Below are positions 52,164 through 61,161 of a stretch of 64,000 nt of DNA, piece by piece. The number at the start of each line of letters is the position of its first letter. Position 1 is the stretch's first letter. Location: assembly GCA_023091665.1 (NCBI GenBank), contig JALJCQ010000017.1:248001-312000 (forward strand), read 5' to 3'. A model generated the notes under the pieces. The model was not told the DNA's origin and ran no database searches. It saw only the letters and a program-made list of their open reading frames with translations. Made by a program: the position numbers and the translations under genes. The stretch is from Pythium myriotylum (taxonomy: Eukaryota; Oomycota; Peronosporomycetes; Pythiales; Pythiaceae).

Positions 52164-55100
52164 CAAAGTGTGTGCATCACTACGAGTGAGTGTTGTCTCC
52201 AAGCTGCGTTGACAGCCGCCTGAGTGGCGATGGTCGCGTCTATCGTCGGCGCTGGGAGTCAAGCTGTGATGAGACCAGAGCAGATCGGGAACCGCTGGAA
52301 GGCTTAAGGAGAAAAAGGCCACCTTGTCTTCTTGAAGGGTTGGCGCATTGTCAGCGGTCCATAGAGGACTCCAATGACGGCGCAGCACCTGCCAGAGGCG
52401 TTGGGCTTGGGGGCATGACCAAAATATATGCGCGCTCTCGCCACCTTCTGGGCCGAGATCGGGACAATGCGGGCATCCTGGCTTCTGGTGCGTGCGGTCC
52501 CATCTGCTGAGGCGGCCTCCCTTGATCCGGTAGAGAAGGACACGTTGCGAGTCTACAACTCCAGGGAGGTGAAGGATCGCCTTCCACGTGAGGTTATCGA
52601 GAGCGTCGGCAATGTCCGAATCTTGGTGGTGCCATCGCGCTTGTCGGCTGGCGTTTTCCGCATGTGCCCGTGTACTCATCTTCTGGAGGAGCAAAGTCCT
52701 CGCAGCCGTGGTGGTGAGTGCGTCACCTGCGTTCCACAACCGAAGCGGAGCGTCTAGCCAAGGATGTCGGTCAAACTGTACGCTGGTGTCCTGCAGGAAG
52801 GCCTGGGCCAAGCGCGTCGCTTCGCTTGTTGAGCCGACGGTCCCTACGGGCACCCGGACGTCTGCAACAGGGCTCCAGAGGAGTGTGTACTTCTCGCCGG
52901 AAGGGGCAAGGGTCCAAATGTCGAGGCTGGCCGGGCGGAGCACAATGTCTTCGGGCTGCGCAGGGAGCTCAAGAATGCCGGGGTAGTTGTATACCAGTTC
53001 GTCGCAGAGTTTGCGAAAACCACGCGCGAGCTTGTCCGGCAGCGGGAAGGGTACCGTGCGTGCCTTAAAGCGTAGGCGGTGGTCGTCGATCCATTCAACG
53101 TCCATGAGGTCTCGAAATCGTGCGCCGGGCGTGTTGAAGTGGTGGAATGCAGCCTTGTCGACGGGATGGCCTGTCGCGGAGAGCAAGATGCCACCGGCTC
53201 CGGGGATGGAGCTCAGGAGCGTGTGAATGTCGAGTCTTCCGTGCCGTTCCGCTTGGTACCTCCTGAGCGGAGCGAGCGCCTGGGCTACCCCGGAGTAGTC
53301 CACATGCAGCCAACTGTGCTCCCAGCTGTGTGGCGGCGGGGCCGTCGCCCGTAAGGCTGCTCTCGCTTGCAAGTACAGGTCCGTCTCTCCTTCGTCCCGA
53401 GGCTGCACAAGTAGGGCTCGCCGTAGCTGAGCGCCGGTCGCTCCGAGACTTCTCTGGAAGGCCGGTGCGGTGGAGGGCTGTCTCTCTGGGCCGACGTGAA
53501 TAGCCTCCGCGCCGTGTGTGCGCATGAGGATCCGACCAACCTGACCACGGAGACCGGTGCAAGGCGCGGTCCATCGTTCGATGGTCGTTAAGCTGAGGCA
53601 CTGGAGTTCGTGGCGGAGGTTGAGGGTGTTGAGCCCGCCATCTTTGACCGGTTGCTGTGCAACATGTTTCGCCATCCACGCGCGTGTCTTTCGTGTGCCA
53701 TCGTCCGAGAGGGATCCGGACCAGGTAAAGGTGTCCACGAGCGACTGCCACCGATCCACGATGGCTGGACTCGGCCAGTGATGTCGTGCGATGTACAGAA
53801 ACTGAGGTAGGAAGACCGCGCGAAGTAGCTTGATGCGCTGTCGTACATTCGTGGTCTTGAGTTCCGCCATGGAGATGCGTGCCCGGGTTTTCTGGACTGT
53901 CATATCCCAGATCGTGGCAAGCAATGGGGAGCTAGCAACTTGGCCACCCAGAAGCCTGGATAGTTCGCGCTCGGCCGCAACGGTGAACCCAGCTGCGTCT
54001 GCAGTTCGGTCTGCGGCCGCTGTGAGAAACACGACCACACTTTTGGTGAGGTTGACCTTGAGACCGGAGGCCCCGCGGAAGGTGTCCAAAACGGTTGACA
54101 ACCGCTGAAGGTGCTTCGGGTGGCGCAAATAGACCGTGGTATCGTCGGCATAGCCTGCAGCCCGGACTTCTGTCCCTCCAGGAATCTGGATATCGTGCAG
54201 CTCGTTGTCGTGGGCCAGGGTCTGGTAGAGTAGATCAACCGCGAGCACGAACAAAGTTGGAGCCAGTGGGCAACCTTGCCTGATGCCGTTGAGGACTTGG
54301 TGCGCCATGGAGACTTCAGCATTTGCGACGAACTCTGCTGTTGTCGCAAGGTGCATCTGCTTGGCTGCAGCAATAAAGCGTGGTGGGAAGCCGAGTCTGG
54401 AGAGGGCACGCGTGAGGAAGGTGCGATCGAGAGAATCGTACGCTTTCTCGAAATCCAGCAGGACAGCGACTGCGTTTGCAAGCTTCTCATCTTGGTTCGC
54501 GGTGGCTTGTAGGGCGTGAAAGGTATCCAGCGCGTCGTGAACCTGTCGCTCTGGGACAAACCCGAATTGGGTGGGCGATATGGGCTCTGCGAGATGTGGC
54601 CGAACACGGTTCAACAGTAATCTGGAGTAGATCTTGTAATCAGTATCGAGAAGTGCGATGGGCCTGAAGTCTAATCCTGTGCGTGGCGTGGCTCGCTTCG
54701 GGATGCACGCGATTGTAGCCTGTTTGAAGCTGCGAGGTAGGATGTTCGACCGGTGCCACAGGTTGTACATTGGCGTGAGTGCTTCAACGATCATGTCCGT
54801 GTACTCGTGGTACCAGTCGTTGGGCAGCCCGTCGGGGCCACCGGCTTTACCTCGAGGACAGGACTTGATGGCAGTACGTACCTCCTCTTCCGTGAAATCA
54901 TCGTCGAGCGAGAGTAGGTTGGGACCGCCTGCGTGTGGTGGAAGCTGGGCAAAGAAGGCGTCGATATCTTCTTCAGGGAGCTGCCCACGTTGCGTGATGG
55001 GGTCCCACGCGCATGCGAGTCGATCCGCCATGGGAAGATGTGCTTGTCCTGGCTCCTCCGGCAAGTTCACGATATTGTGGATTTTCGGCACGGGGTATCT

Positions 55101-56540
55101 CTGGAAAAAGGCGCGCTCAGCTTCGGGGGTGCCGGCAAGCGCCAGCCGCCATCGTCGCTGTCGGCGTCGTCCTGTCCGACGCCTGTGGAGTCGGATGAGT
55201 TCAGCGTGTATGCGGTGGGCCTCTGCACTGGCTGTGCTGCCTTCTACTCCGTCCAACGTGAGAGCTCGCCGAAGTGCCTGTTGGAGACGCTTGCGCCGTT
55301 GCCTATACGCCCTTCGCTGTTGAGTCCGGCATTCGCGGATAATGGCCAGAGCTTCTCGCCGTATTTCCACCTTGCATTCATCCCAGAGCAGCGCGGTCTC
55401 GACTGCGCTGGCGCCTTGGCTCTTGTCAATGAAGCGTTGCAATAGCTCAGTACACACTACATCAACCGCTTCACCACACCCGAAGGGCAGCGGATAGCGG
55501 AGGCCGTGGCGCCGCCTCCTGCCTGGTCGTCGTGGTTTCCCGTAGTTGCACACGCAGTCCAGTAGAACCGCGTCGTGGTCGCTGTCGGACACCGGCGTTC
55601 GCGCCCGCACGTCGAGTACATGTGAAATGTACCGGGTGCTGACATACCAGCGGTCGAGTCGGCTGGAGGCGAGTCCACCGTTTTTGCGCTTGTACCTGAA
55701 GGTATGGTGACTCGTGTGGAAGTCCTGTTTGTCCGCTTCGGTCTGGGCGTGGTCGATGTCGAATTGGAGGGTATCACTGAGCTTCCAGTGCGCGAGCAAC
55801 GTGTGTAGCGCAGGTGAGTCGTGGACGTCTGTCGTGTGGCTGCTGCGGTCGTACTCGGCGTTGAGCGTGCAGTTGAAATCTCCTCCCAAGAGAATAGGGT
55901 CGTCAGTCGCCGGGCAACTTAGCAGGGCTCGGAAGAAGTGTTCTCGCGATTTCTTCCGTCCACTGGGTGCGTAGACGTTGACGATGACGTGGCTGCGGCC
56001 GTCGATGTCTGCGCTGACTGCCATGAAGCGAGCCGACCAAAATTCCTCCCAGATGGGCTGTACGTTGGTGACTGGGCCGTTGGGTCTGCAGAGAATGGCA
56101 ACACCTCGCTCGTGCGTGGTTGACTCTGCCCAGACGGACCAGACGAGGTCTGTGCGTCCCCATCCTCTTGCATAATCTGCTTTCAGTCGAGCCACCGCGT
56201 CCGGCGAAGTCGGAACCTCTTGTAGAAGAACGATGTCCGGCTCTTTACCTTCGAGGCGCGCGCGTAAACCTCCAAACCAGTCATCCGCATTGGTGAGTCC
56301 GCGGACGTTCTGCGTGACACACAGGATTGGCGTGGACTGCCATTGAGAACGAAGTGGTCCGCGCCTGAGCCGCCTGACCCTCTCGTCGCCCACTTTGGAC
56401 CGTCGCCTACCGGTCGTGGCCGCTCGATCGTGTGAAGACCCGGCGGCGGGTGGCCCTACCCCCTGCGCGGCGGTGGGGCCGGGCACCTTGTCGGTGCCCT
56501 TAGTTCCGCCGTGGGGCTGTTCCGGTTGGCTGGGCACCAA
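51972..56540 (-). CDS. LINE ORF2: AP endonuclease and reverse transcriptase
   Basis: The ORF is 1522 codons; the last roughly 95 are off-frame. Residues 70-330 are an APE-like endonuclease (QNVRGL 77-82, LLQE 105-108, GGDFNC 219-224, SDHD 320-323). RT follows, with FRPIALLDTDYKIYSRLL, LLDFEKAYDS (694-703), GIRQGCPLAPTLFVL and YADD (797-800). A CCHC-like knuckle (CPHCP, then HIFWSC) lies near the end. It copies the element RNA at a nicked target. The ORF is uninterrupted to about residue 1430 and, apart from the frame change before RNase H, looks capable. The 188-bp gap to ORF1 is short. Confidence 0.92.
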   Translation of the reverse strand: MVPSQPEQPHGGTKGTDKVPGPTAAQGVGPPAAGSSHDRAATTGRRRSKVGDERVRRLRRGPLRSQWQSTPILCVTQNVRGLTNADDWFGGLRARLEGKEPDIVLLQEVPTSPDAVARLKADYARGWGRTDLVWSVWAESTTHERGVAILCRPNGPVTNVQPIWEEFWSARFMAVSADIDGRSHVIVNVYAPSGRKKSREHFFRALLSCPATDDPILLGGDFNCTLNAEYDRSSHTTDVHDSPALHTLLAHWKLSDTLQFDIDHAQTEADKQDFHTSHHTFRYKRKNGGLASSRLDRWYVSTRYISHVLDVRARTPVSDSDHDAVLLDCVCNYGKPRRPGRRRRHGLRYPLPFGCGEAVDVVCTELLQRFIDKSQGASAVETALLWDECKVEIRREALAIIRECRTQQRRAYRQRRKRLQQALRRALTLDGVEGSTASAEAHRIHAELIRLHRRRTGRRRQRRWRLALAGTPEAERAFFQRYPVPKIHNIVNLPEEPGQAHLPMADRLACAWDPITQRGQLPEEDIDAFFAQLPPHAGGPNLLSLDDDFTEEEVRTAIKSCPRGKAGGPDGLPNDWYHEYTDMIVEALTPMYNLWHRSNILPRSFKQATIACIPKRATPRTGLDFRPIALLDTDYKIYSRLLLNRVRPHLAEPISPTQFGFVPERQVHDALDTFHALQATANQDEKLANAVAVLLDFEKAYDSLDRTFLTRALSRLGFPPRFIAAAKQMHLATTAEFVANAEVSMAHQVLNGIRQGCPLAPTLFVLAVDLLYQTLAHDNELHDIQIPGGTEVRAAGYADDTTVYLRHPKHLQRLSTVLDTFRGASGLKVNLTKSVVVFLTAAADRTADAAGFTVAAERELSRLLGGQVASSPLLATIWDMTVQKTRARISMAELKTTNVRQRIKLLRAVFLPQFLYIARHHWPSPAIVDRWQSLVDTFTWSGSLSDDGTRKTRAWMAKHVAQQPVKDGGLNTLNLRHELQCLSLTTIERWTAPCTGLRGQVGRILMRTHGAEAIHVGPERQPSTAPAFQRSLGATGAQLRRALLVQPRDEGETDLYLQARAALRATAPPPHSWEHSWLHVDYSGVAQALAPLRRYQAERHGRLDIHTLLSSIPGAGGILLSATGHPVDKAAFHHFNTPGARFRDLMDVEWIDDHRLRFKARTVPFPLPDKLARGFRKLCDELVYNYPGILELPAQPEDIVLRPASLDIWTLAPSGEKYTLLWSPVADVRVPVGTVGSTSEATRLAQAFLQDTSVQFDRHPWLDAPLRLWNAGDALTTTAARTLLLQKMSTRAHAENASRQARWHHQDSDIADALDNLTWKAILHLPGVVDSQRVLLYRIKGGRLSRWDRTHQKPGCPHCPDLGPEGGESAHIFWSCPQAQRLWQVLRRHWSPLWTADNAPTLQEDKVAFFSLSLPAVPDLLWSHHSLTPSADDRRDHRHSGGCQRSLETTLTRSDAHTLTMAHVAGQSRRHLDPGPHRSRPLQCTEGFPSRPPMEAHRSDCSNAAHSSSNPVDPRRDAESTH

Positions 56541-56727
56541 ACCGGAACAGCGTTGGTCCGACGTGCTTGTCGGTCCAGTCGCGGAACACTGTGAAGGAAG
56601 ATTCCCACCGGCGTCGTGCCACCGCTTGTCCAGCGGTGACTACCGTGAGCGTATTCGAGCTGTCCGCCATCCACGTGGTGAGCGCATCACATTGCTGGGG
56701 CAGGTCTCTGGTACTGAACTCGTGCGG

Positions 56728-59700
56728 TTAACATTCCGGTAAGAGTAGAACGTACGCAATCAGGCGGCACCAGTCGGCTTCCAGGAGGCCGGGTTGCACG
56801 CGGTGGGGTACTCTGATCGCGGCCTGCGCTGCCAGCGAGGTCAGCTTCTTCCAACGTGCTGGCTCGTTGACAAGTGTCCACTTGACGTCCAGCGCCGATG
56901 CGGCCTGAATCGCCGCCGCCCACTCTCTGCAGAAATTGGCCTTGTCCGCCTCCACGTTCGAGCCAACTCGATGCAGCAGATGAAGTCGTGCCAGTATCAA
57001 GGCGTGTTTCCCCAGATGGAGAAGCGTAGTGTCCTCTGTGGTTAACAAGTGAATTTCCGGGAACGGTATCGCATGGAGGAGCCCCTTGACCGCGCCGGGT
57101 CGTTCTCGCATCGCCATCGTCGCCTCACCCGGGTCTGCAATTTGGGATATGAGTCGATGCGTCGCCGGATTCTTTTTGGCCTGCCGCTTCTTCCAACTCT
57201 TGTACGCTGTGCGATTTGCCGACTGGGCTTTCCGGAGCAGACGTGCGGCTTCCGTCGACTTGTGGGTGCCAGCGCTGATGTGTTGCAGCAGCGTGGACTC
57301 TTCGCTTAGCGTGAGTGGTGCCTCGGTGGAACGACTGGCTCTGGGCTCATAATTATCGAAGCTTAAGCTGGGGTCTACCGGCGTCGAGCAAATGCTTTCA
57401 AAATCGGAAGAACGTGATCGCATGGGCTCTCCGAGCACCTTCGTGGTGACCGCTTCCGCTGTGGGCAGGAGGGGCTGGCTCGCAGGTGGCGTCGTGAGAT
57501 CGATCACCGGAGCCTCGCCGCGCTCCACCCCTTCTGCTGGCAGGGCATCGTCCGTCTGCATGGGGACAGCTGCGTCGTGTTCGTCTTGGTCGCCTTGATC
57601 GTCGTGGTCGCCATGATCGTCTTGGTCATCTTGGTCAGTTGGGTCCTGGACGTCGTCGCCACGAGTATCGTGGTCGCCGGTGCCATCGTGAGCCTTCTCA
57701 TCGGCTGCGGAGTGGTGCTCCCGCGAGCCGTCAAATTCATTCGTGCTATCAGCGCCGTCACTTTCAGATGTTGGGAGGTATTCCGAACATCCGCCTGAGG
57801 AGTATGGCGTGGGTTCCGAGTCCTGCTGCGTGGGCGTAGGGTCAGTTTCCATTGCTGCTATCGCCGCTTGGACCTTAGGCAACCGTGATTTCATTGAGTC
57901 CTGTTTACGGATGCTACCGGCGAACTCACGGTACTCAGCGTCGGCGATGCGGATGGCCGTGTAGTGGCCTTGGTGCTCATTCTTCTCGAAGGTGTGGTGC
58001 AGCGCAAGCATGAGCGGCACGACCTTGTGTCGACGGTATACTTCAATCTGGGCATAGAATCGTTCGGGCGAGATCGACTGCCGAACGACGCGCGAGGCGA
58101 TGGACTTGTCCGCCAGAGGGTAGTCGATGGGAGTGTAGCGTTGGATAAAGGCTTCACCAGTCGGCCAGACGTCGAGTGAGTAGACTGGCTCGAGCTTCCA
58201 CGCCACGAACGCGATGATTTCAGCATCTCCTCCCCAGTATTTGCGCGTAACCGACGGGCTGGTTTGTAAAGCCGCCGTCTTGAAGTGCTCGACTAGTCGC
58301 GGGACTGAGTCGGGTCGTATGGATTCATCAAGATACCGGGGGCAAAGTTCGGTCAGCTGAAGGGAACCGTTCACTAACATTGCGACCAAGTCCTCCGCGA
58401 TGAGGTTGTTGATGTCTCGCATGAGCTCCACTGCGCGCTTGATCTCGACAGTGTCAGTGACGTTGATCGCATCTCCGCAAGTCCGACTGAGTGAGGCGAC
58501 CAAGGCGTGATACAGACATCTGCCGTCTGCGCAAGTTTGAACCTGTCGAGCTCGGATGGTGCTGAGAACCTTGGAGAGCCTGACGACCGGTCGTGCACCT
58601 GGTCGAACGCCGACCTCTGCGAGCTCGCTGGAGGTGACTGGTCCTGAGATGGGTTCGTCATCGTCGTCCGTCCGGGTCCCTTCGGCTTCCGACTCCAGGG
58701 TAGGGAGCCGTTGGAAGAAGGGGGTCATCGTGAGTTGTCCGAGCCGGGGCTTCTGCACTGGCGGAAGCTCGCCACCCAAAGCCACCCACTGAAGACGTGA
58801 CCGGGGAGCGTCTGGGCGTTTTCTCTCGATCGCCACGTGCGCGGTCGAGCAACGTGGTCGGCGAGTGACGGGTTCTCTGCACTCTGCGGCCGTGGGATCA
58901 GACTCAAAAATTGCCTGCGGAGGGTCGAGTTGGGCGCGTGTGCGCTTTTCACCTACTGCGAGAGTTTGCCCATCGCGAGCGCCAGGGACGGAAATCCATC
59001 GTTGCGCCGGATCGGAGTTTACTAAGACCGCGGTGGTCCCAGCTTTGGTCTTGCGCGGTGGTGGGGCGTCATCCTTCTTTGCGCCGTACGTTTCAGTCAG
59101 TTTGGAGAGCGCAGCCCGCTTGGCTTCTTCCTTTTGAGCTTTCGCCTTCGCAAGAGCTTTCGTTAGAGCACGGACCTGGTCGCTCTGGTTTCGTCGCTGC
59201 TTGGCTTGCTTGGCGGCTTGTTTGGAAACATTGCGCGCCGCACGTGCGCTGTCAGCGGCGTTTTCTTCGGCGTTGGGGGACTCCTGCGGAGGACCACTGG
59301 CAGCTGGTGGCTGCAGAGGGACGAGCTGGGGGGCGACCGCTGCGTACAAGCGGTTAACCTGGGCGACGTGTTCATTTTCGTCTTCCGTCGGAGGTGCGAG
59401 TTCGTATATCGAGGTAGGGGGAATCTCGATCACTCGCTCAAACCGCTCCCTCATCTCAGCCGCTTTCTCCTGATTGGCGCACTTGTTGCGGAAGTGCCCT
59501 ACATCCAGACACACGGAGTATGGGTGCCGGGTGGCGGTGCGAGGTTGGTGCACCCCCATTTGAAACGAGAAGTCGCCCTGCTTGACGATCACGCACCGTA
59601 CATCTTCGATACCTTGTGGCGCGTCGAAGCTGTTGTACGTGATGCTCCAGACGTGCGTCTCCAGTGTGCGGTCTCCAGTCGCAGGGATGGCTACCACTTC

Positions 59701-60504
59701 TAGGATTGGCAGACCACCTCCAAGCGCGCTCGCAATGTCGCTGACTGTACTGATCGGGAGATTGGAGCGCCCGAGCAGGTGGAGCGGGAAGAGTTGCTTG
59801 ACGGCTTGTGCGTCTAGTCCTTCGCGCTTGTCGTCTTGCTCGAACGAGGCGGAAGCCCGAAGCTTGATGGTCCCGAATGGGAACTTGAAGGTCGCGTTCA
59901 CCCATTTGTCTCGGAGCTCGGGTCTGATAAACCGTAAGGCGACGAGGCGGCCGTCCTCTGACAAGGTGAACACAAAAACATCCTTGAAGAGCTGAACCGC
60001 GTTCGCTCTTTCGGCGGCATCCGCATCGGGCTGGTTAAGTCGGACCAGGCATTCGAAAAAGTGGTATCGCACAGTCTCCGCTGGCCACTTAATTTGCGCC
60101 GACATCTGGACGAAGGCCGAATACAGCATCTTATCGTGATGATGTTGACGCAGCGCGAGCCGGACTTTCAGTGGGTAGATCTCCGTGAAGAATTTTGGTT
60201 CCTGCGCCAGAAAAATCTTGCGCTGGCACCAAAGAACTTCCGCTTGGATTTCTTCTTTGGTCGGTGCGCGTTGGAAGCCGTCTGGCATGATGCGATATTC
60301 CAGTCGGCAGATCTTATACGCGTCTGCGTAGGTGATCTCGTCAGCGTACACATGAGCTGGTTTTTTGCCTTCGCCCAACAAGGTTTCGCGCGCGTTGGCC
60401 CAGACATTGGGCTCCGCTGCAGCGGAGGAGCCGGACGTCGTGGGTTTCGACGTATTCTCCGCTCCGCCTTTGTTGCGTTGGGTCTTCTTCGATTTCTTCG
60501 ACAA
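56728..60504 (-). CDS. LINE ORF1: large nucleic-acid-binding protein with OTU protease domain
   Basis: 1258 residues from MSKKSKKTQRNK. Order: basic N-terminus; an unassigned globular region (50-320); a degenerate zinc knuckle (326-342) in which the first Cys is Tyr; an Ala/Lys-rich coiled coil (420-470). Then comes an OTU-type cysteine-protease domain (655-852) with DGRCLYHAL (nucleophile C663), WGGDAEIIAF and HYTAI (H847). A tandem acidic Asp/Gln/His repeat follows at about 945-985 and a helical C-terminus with KSWKKRQAKKN. ORF1 proteins chaperone element RNA; an OTU domain would remove ubiquitin. The C/H pair is intact, so activity is plausible but unproven. Confidence 0.82.
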   Translation of the reverse strand: MSKKSKKTQRNKGGAENTSKPTTSGSSAAAEPNVWANARETLLGEGKKPAHVYADEITYADAYKICRLEYRIMPDGFQRAPTKEEIQAEVLWCQRKIFLAQEPKFFTEIYPLKVRLALRQHHHDKMLYSAFVQMSAQIKWPAETVRYHFFECLVRLNQPDADAAERANAVQLFKDVFVFTLSEDGRLVALRFIRPELRDKWVNATFKFPFGTIKLRASASFEQDDKREGLDAQAVKQLFPLHLLGRSNLPISTVSDIASALGGGLPILEVVAIPATGDRTLETHVWSITYNSFDAPQGIEDVRCVIVKQGDFSFQMGVHQPRTATRHPYSVCLDVGHFRNKCANQEKAAEMRERFERVIEIPPTSIYELAPPTEDENEHVAQVNRLYAAVAPQLVPLQPPAASGPPQESPNAEENAADSARAARNVSKQAAKQAKQRRNQSDQVRALTKALAKAKAQKEEAKRAALSKLTETYGAKKDDAPPPRKTKAGTTAVLVNSDPAQRWISVPGARDGQTLAVGEKRTRAQLDPPQAIFESDPTAAECREPVTRRPRCSTAHVAIERKRPDAPRSRLQWVALGGELPPVQKPRLGQLTMTPFFQRLPTLESEAEGTRTDDDDEPISGPVTSSELAEVGVRPGARPVVRLSKVLSTIRARQVQTCADGRCLYHALVASLSRTCGDAINVTDTVEIKRAVELMRDINNLIAEDLVAMLVNGSLQLTELCPRYLDESIRPDSVPRLVEHFKTAALQTSPSVTRKYWGGDAEIIAFVAWKLEPVYSLDVWPTGEAFIQRYTPIDYPLADKSIASRVVRQSISPERFYAQIEVYRRHKVVPLMLALHHTFEKNEHQGHYTAIRIADAEYREFAGSIRKQDSMKSRLPKVQAAIAAMETDPTPTQQDSEPTPYSSGGCSEYLPTSESDGADSTNEFDGSREHHSAADEKAHDGTGDHDTRGDDVQDPTDQDDQDDHGDHDDQGDQDEHDAAVPMQTDDALPAEGVERGEAPVIDLTTPPASQPLLPTAEAVTTKVLGEPMRSRSSDFESICSTPVDPSLSFDNYEPRASRSTEAPLTLSEESTLLQHISAGTHKSTEAARLLRKAQSANRTAYKSWKKRQAKKNPATHRLISQIADPGEATMAMRERPGAVKGLLHAIPFPEIHLLTTEDTTLLHLGKHALILARLHLLHRVGSNVEADKANFCREWAAAIQAASALDVKWTLVNEPARWKKLTSLAAQAAIRVPHRVQPGLLEADWCRLIAYVLLLPEC

Positions 60505-60705
60505 TTTGGTTTTGCCGGGATTTGTCCGTTCTCGTGGCTTGCGGTCATGCGAGATCGCTTCCTTCTGGTCACGCAGCTGCCCTGCGGATGGAGCGGCTGC
60601 CTGCGAGGGCTGGTCGGGGCCTCCAGCGTTTCCACGGCGTGGACGGTCCGCGGCGCGCTTGGTACGCGCGGCAAGCTTGGTTGACTTTGTCGGGGCAGCT
60701 CCGAT
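60505..60705 (-). other. LINE 5' leader remnant
   Basis: 200 bp between the ORF1 start and the gypsy LTR. Basic-residue open frames occur in other phases. It probably contains the internal LINE promoter region, cut at 60705 by the gypsy insertion. Confidence 0.4.
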
Positions 60706-61041
60706 TGTAACGAGGCTGACCTCGTTACGTCACGTACACTGTGGAGCAGTGTAAGAAGCGCGCAACACAGGGACTTGTGTTGGGTTGGGCAAATGGGAAA
60801 CTGAATTTATGGATTAGGAAACCTAGAAAAACCTACTCTTTGTATATAAAACCTCGCAGATCCGCCCTCGTATTTCTGCCATCCACTCAATCACAAGACC
60901 CTAGCGTGATTGGTGGGAAATCGGGATAATATCGTGGGATATTATCCAATCAGGAGACATCGCAACCAGATGGGTTCACGATGTTCCTATCGGACACCAT
61001 TGACATGGGTCCGTACCATGTAACGGGCACACCCCGTTACA
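60706..61041 (-). repeat. 3' LTR of a Ty3/gypsy element
   Basis: 336 bp with TG...CA ends: on the minus strand it begins TGTAACGGGG and ends CTCGTTACA. A purine tract AGGGGAGGGTGA lies immediately before its start (61042-61053), as expected for a polypurine tract, and fixes the orientation with the integrase ORF. A TATA box (TTTTATATACAAAG on the minus strand) is near 60845. Each end forms a short hairpin (stems of 9 and 8 bp). Confidence 0.85.
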
Positions 61042-61161
61042 TCACCCTCCCCTCAAGACGAAAGTCGCATTGAACGACTTGCGACAGGGAGCACTTGTTG
61101 GTCAGTTGGTCCAACGGCGAGTCGCGAGCCGCGGGTTGATCGTCACCGATCAACGCCTTTA

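Larger units (their letters stand above)
51401..60705 (-). mobile_element. LINE retrotransposon (APE-type endonuclease, RT, RNase H; OTU-bearing ORF1)
   Basis: Three co-linear minus-strand ORFs: ORF1 60504-56728, ORF2 56540 to about 52260, then the RNase H frame to 51428. The 3' end lies between the RNase H stop and the membrane-family relic (about 51360-51425) and has no poly-A tail. On the 5' side the element is broken or entered by the gypsy LTR at 60706. Endonuclease, RT and RNase H together place it among I/R1/Tad-like LINE groups rather than L1. Confidence 0.85.

Noticed and set aside
54658..55323. 221-codon plus-strand ORF inside the LINE
   Set aside because: Antisense of the endonuclease-RT region with intact catalytic motifs.
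57577..57798. Apparent hydrophobic membrane protein on the plus strand
   Set aside because: Exact antisense of the Asp/Gln/His repeat in LINE ORF1, which turns into Val/Ile/Leu when reversed.
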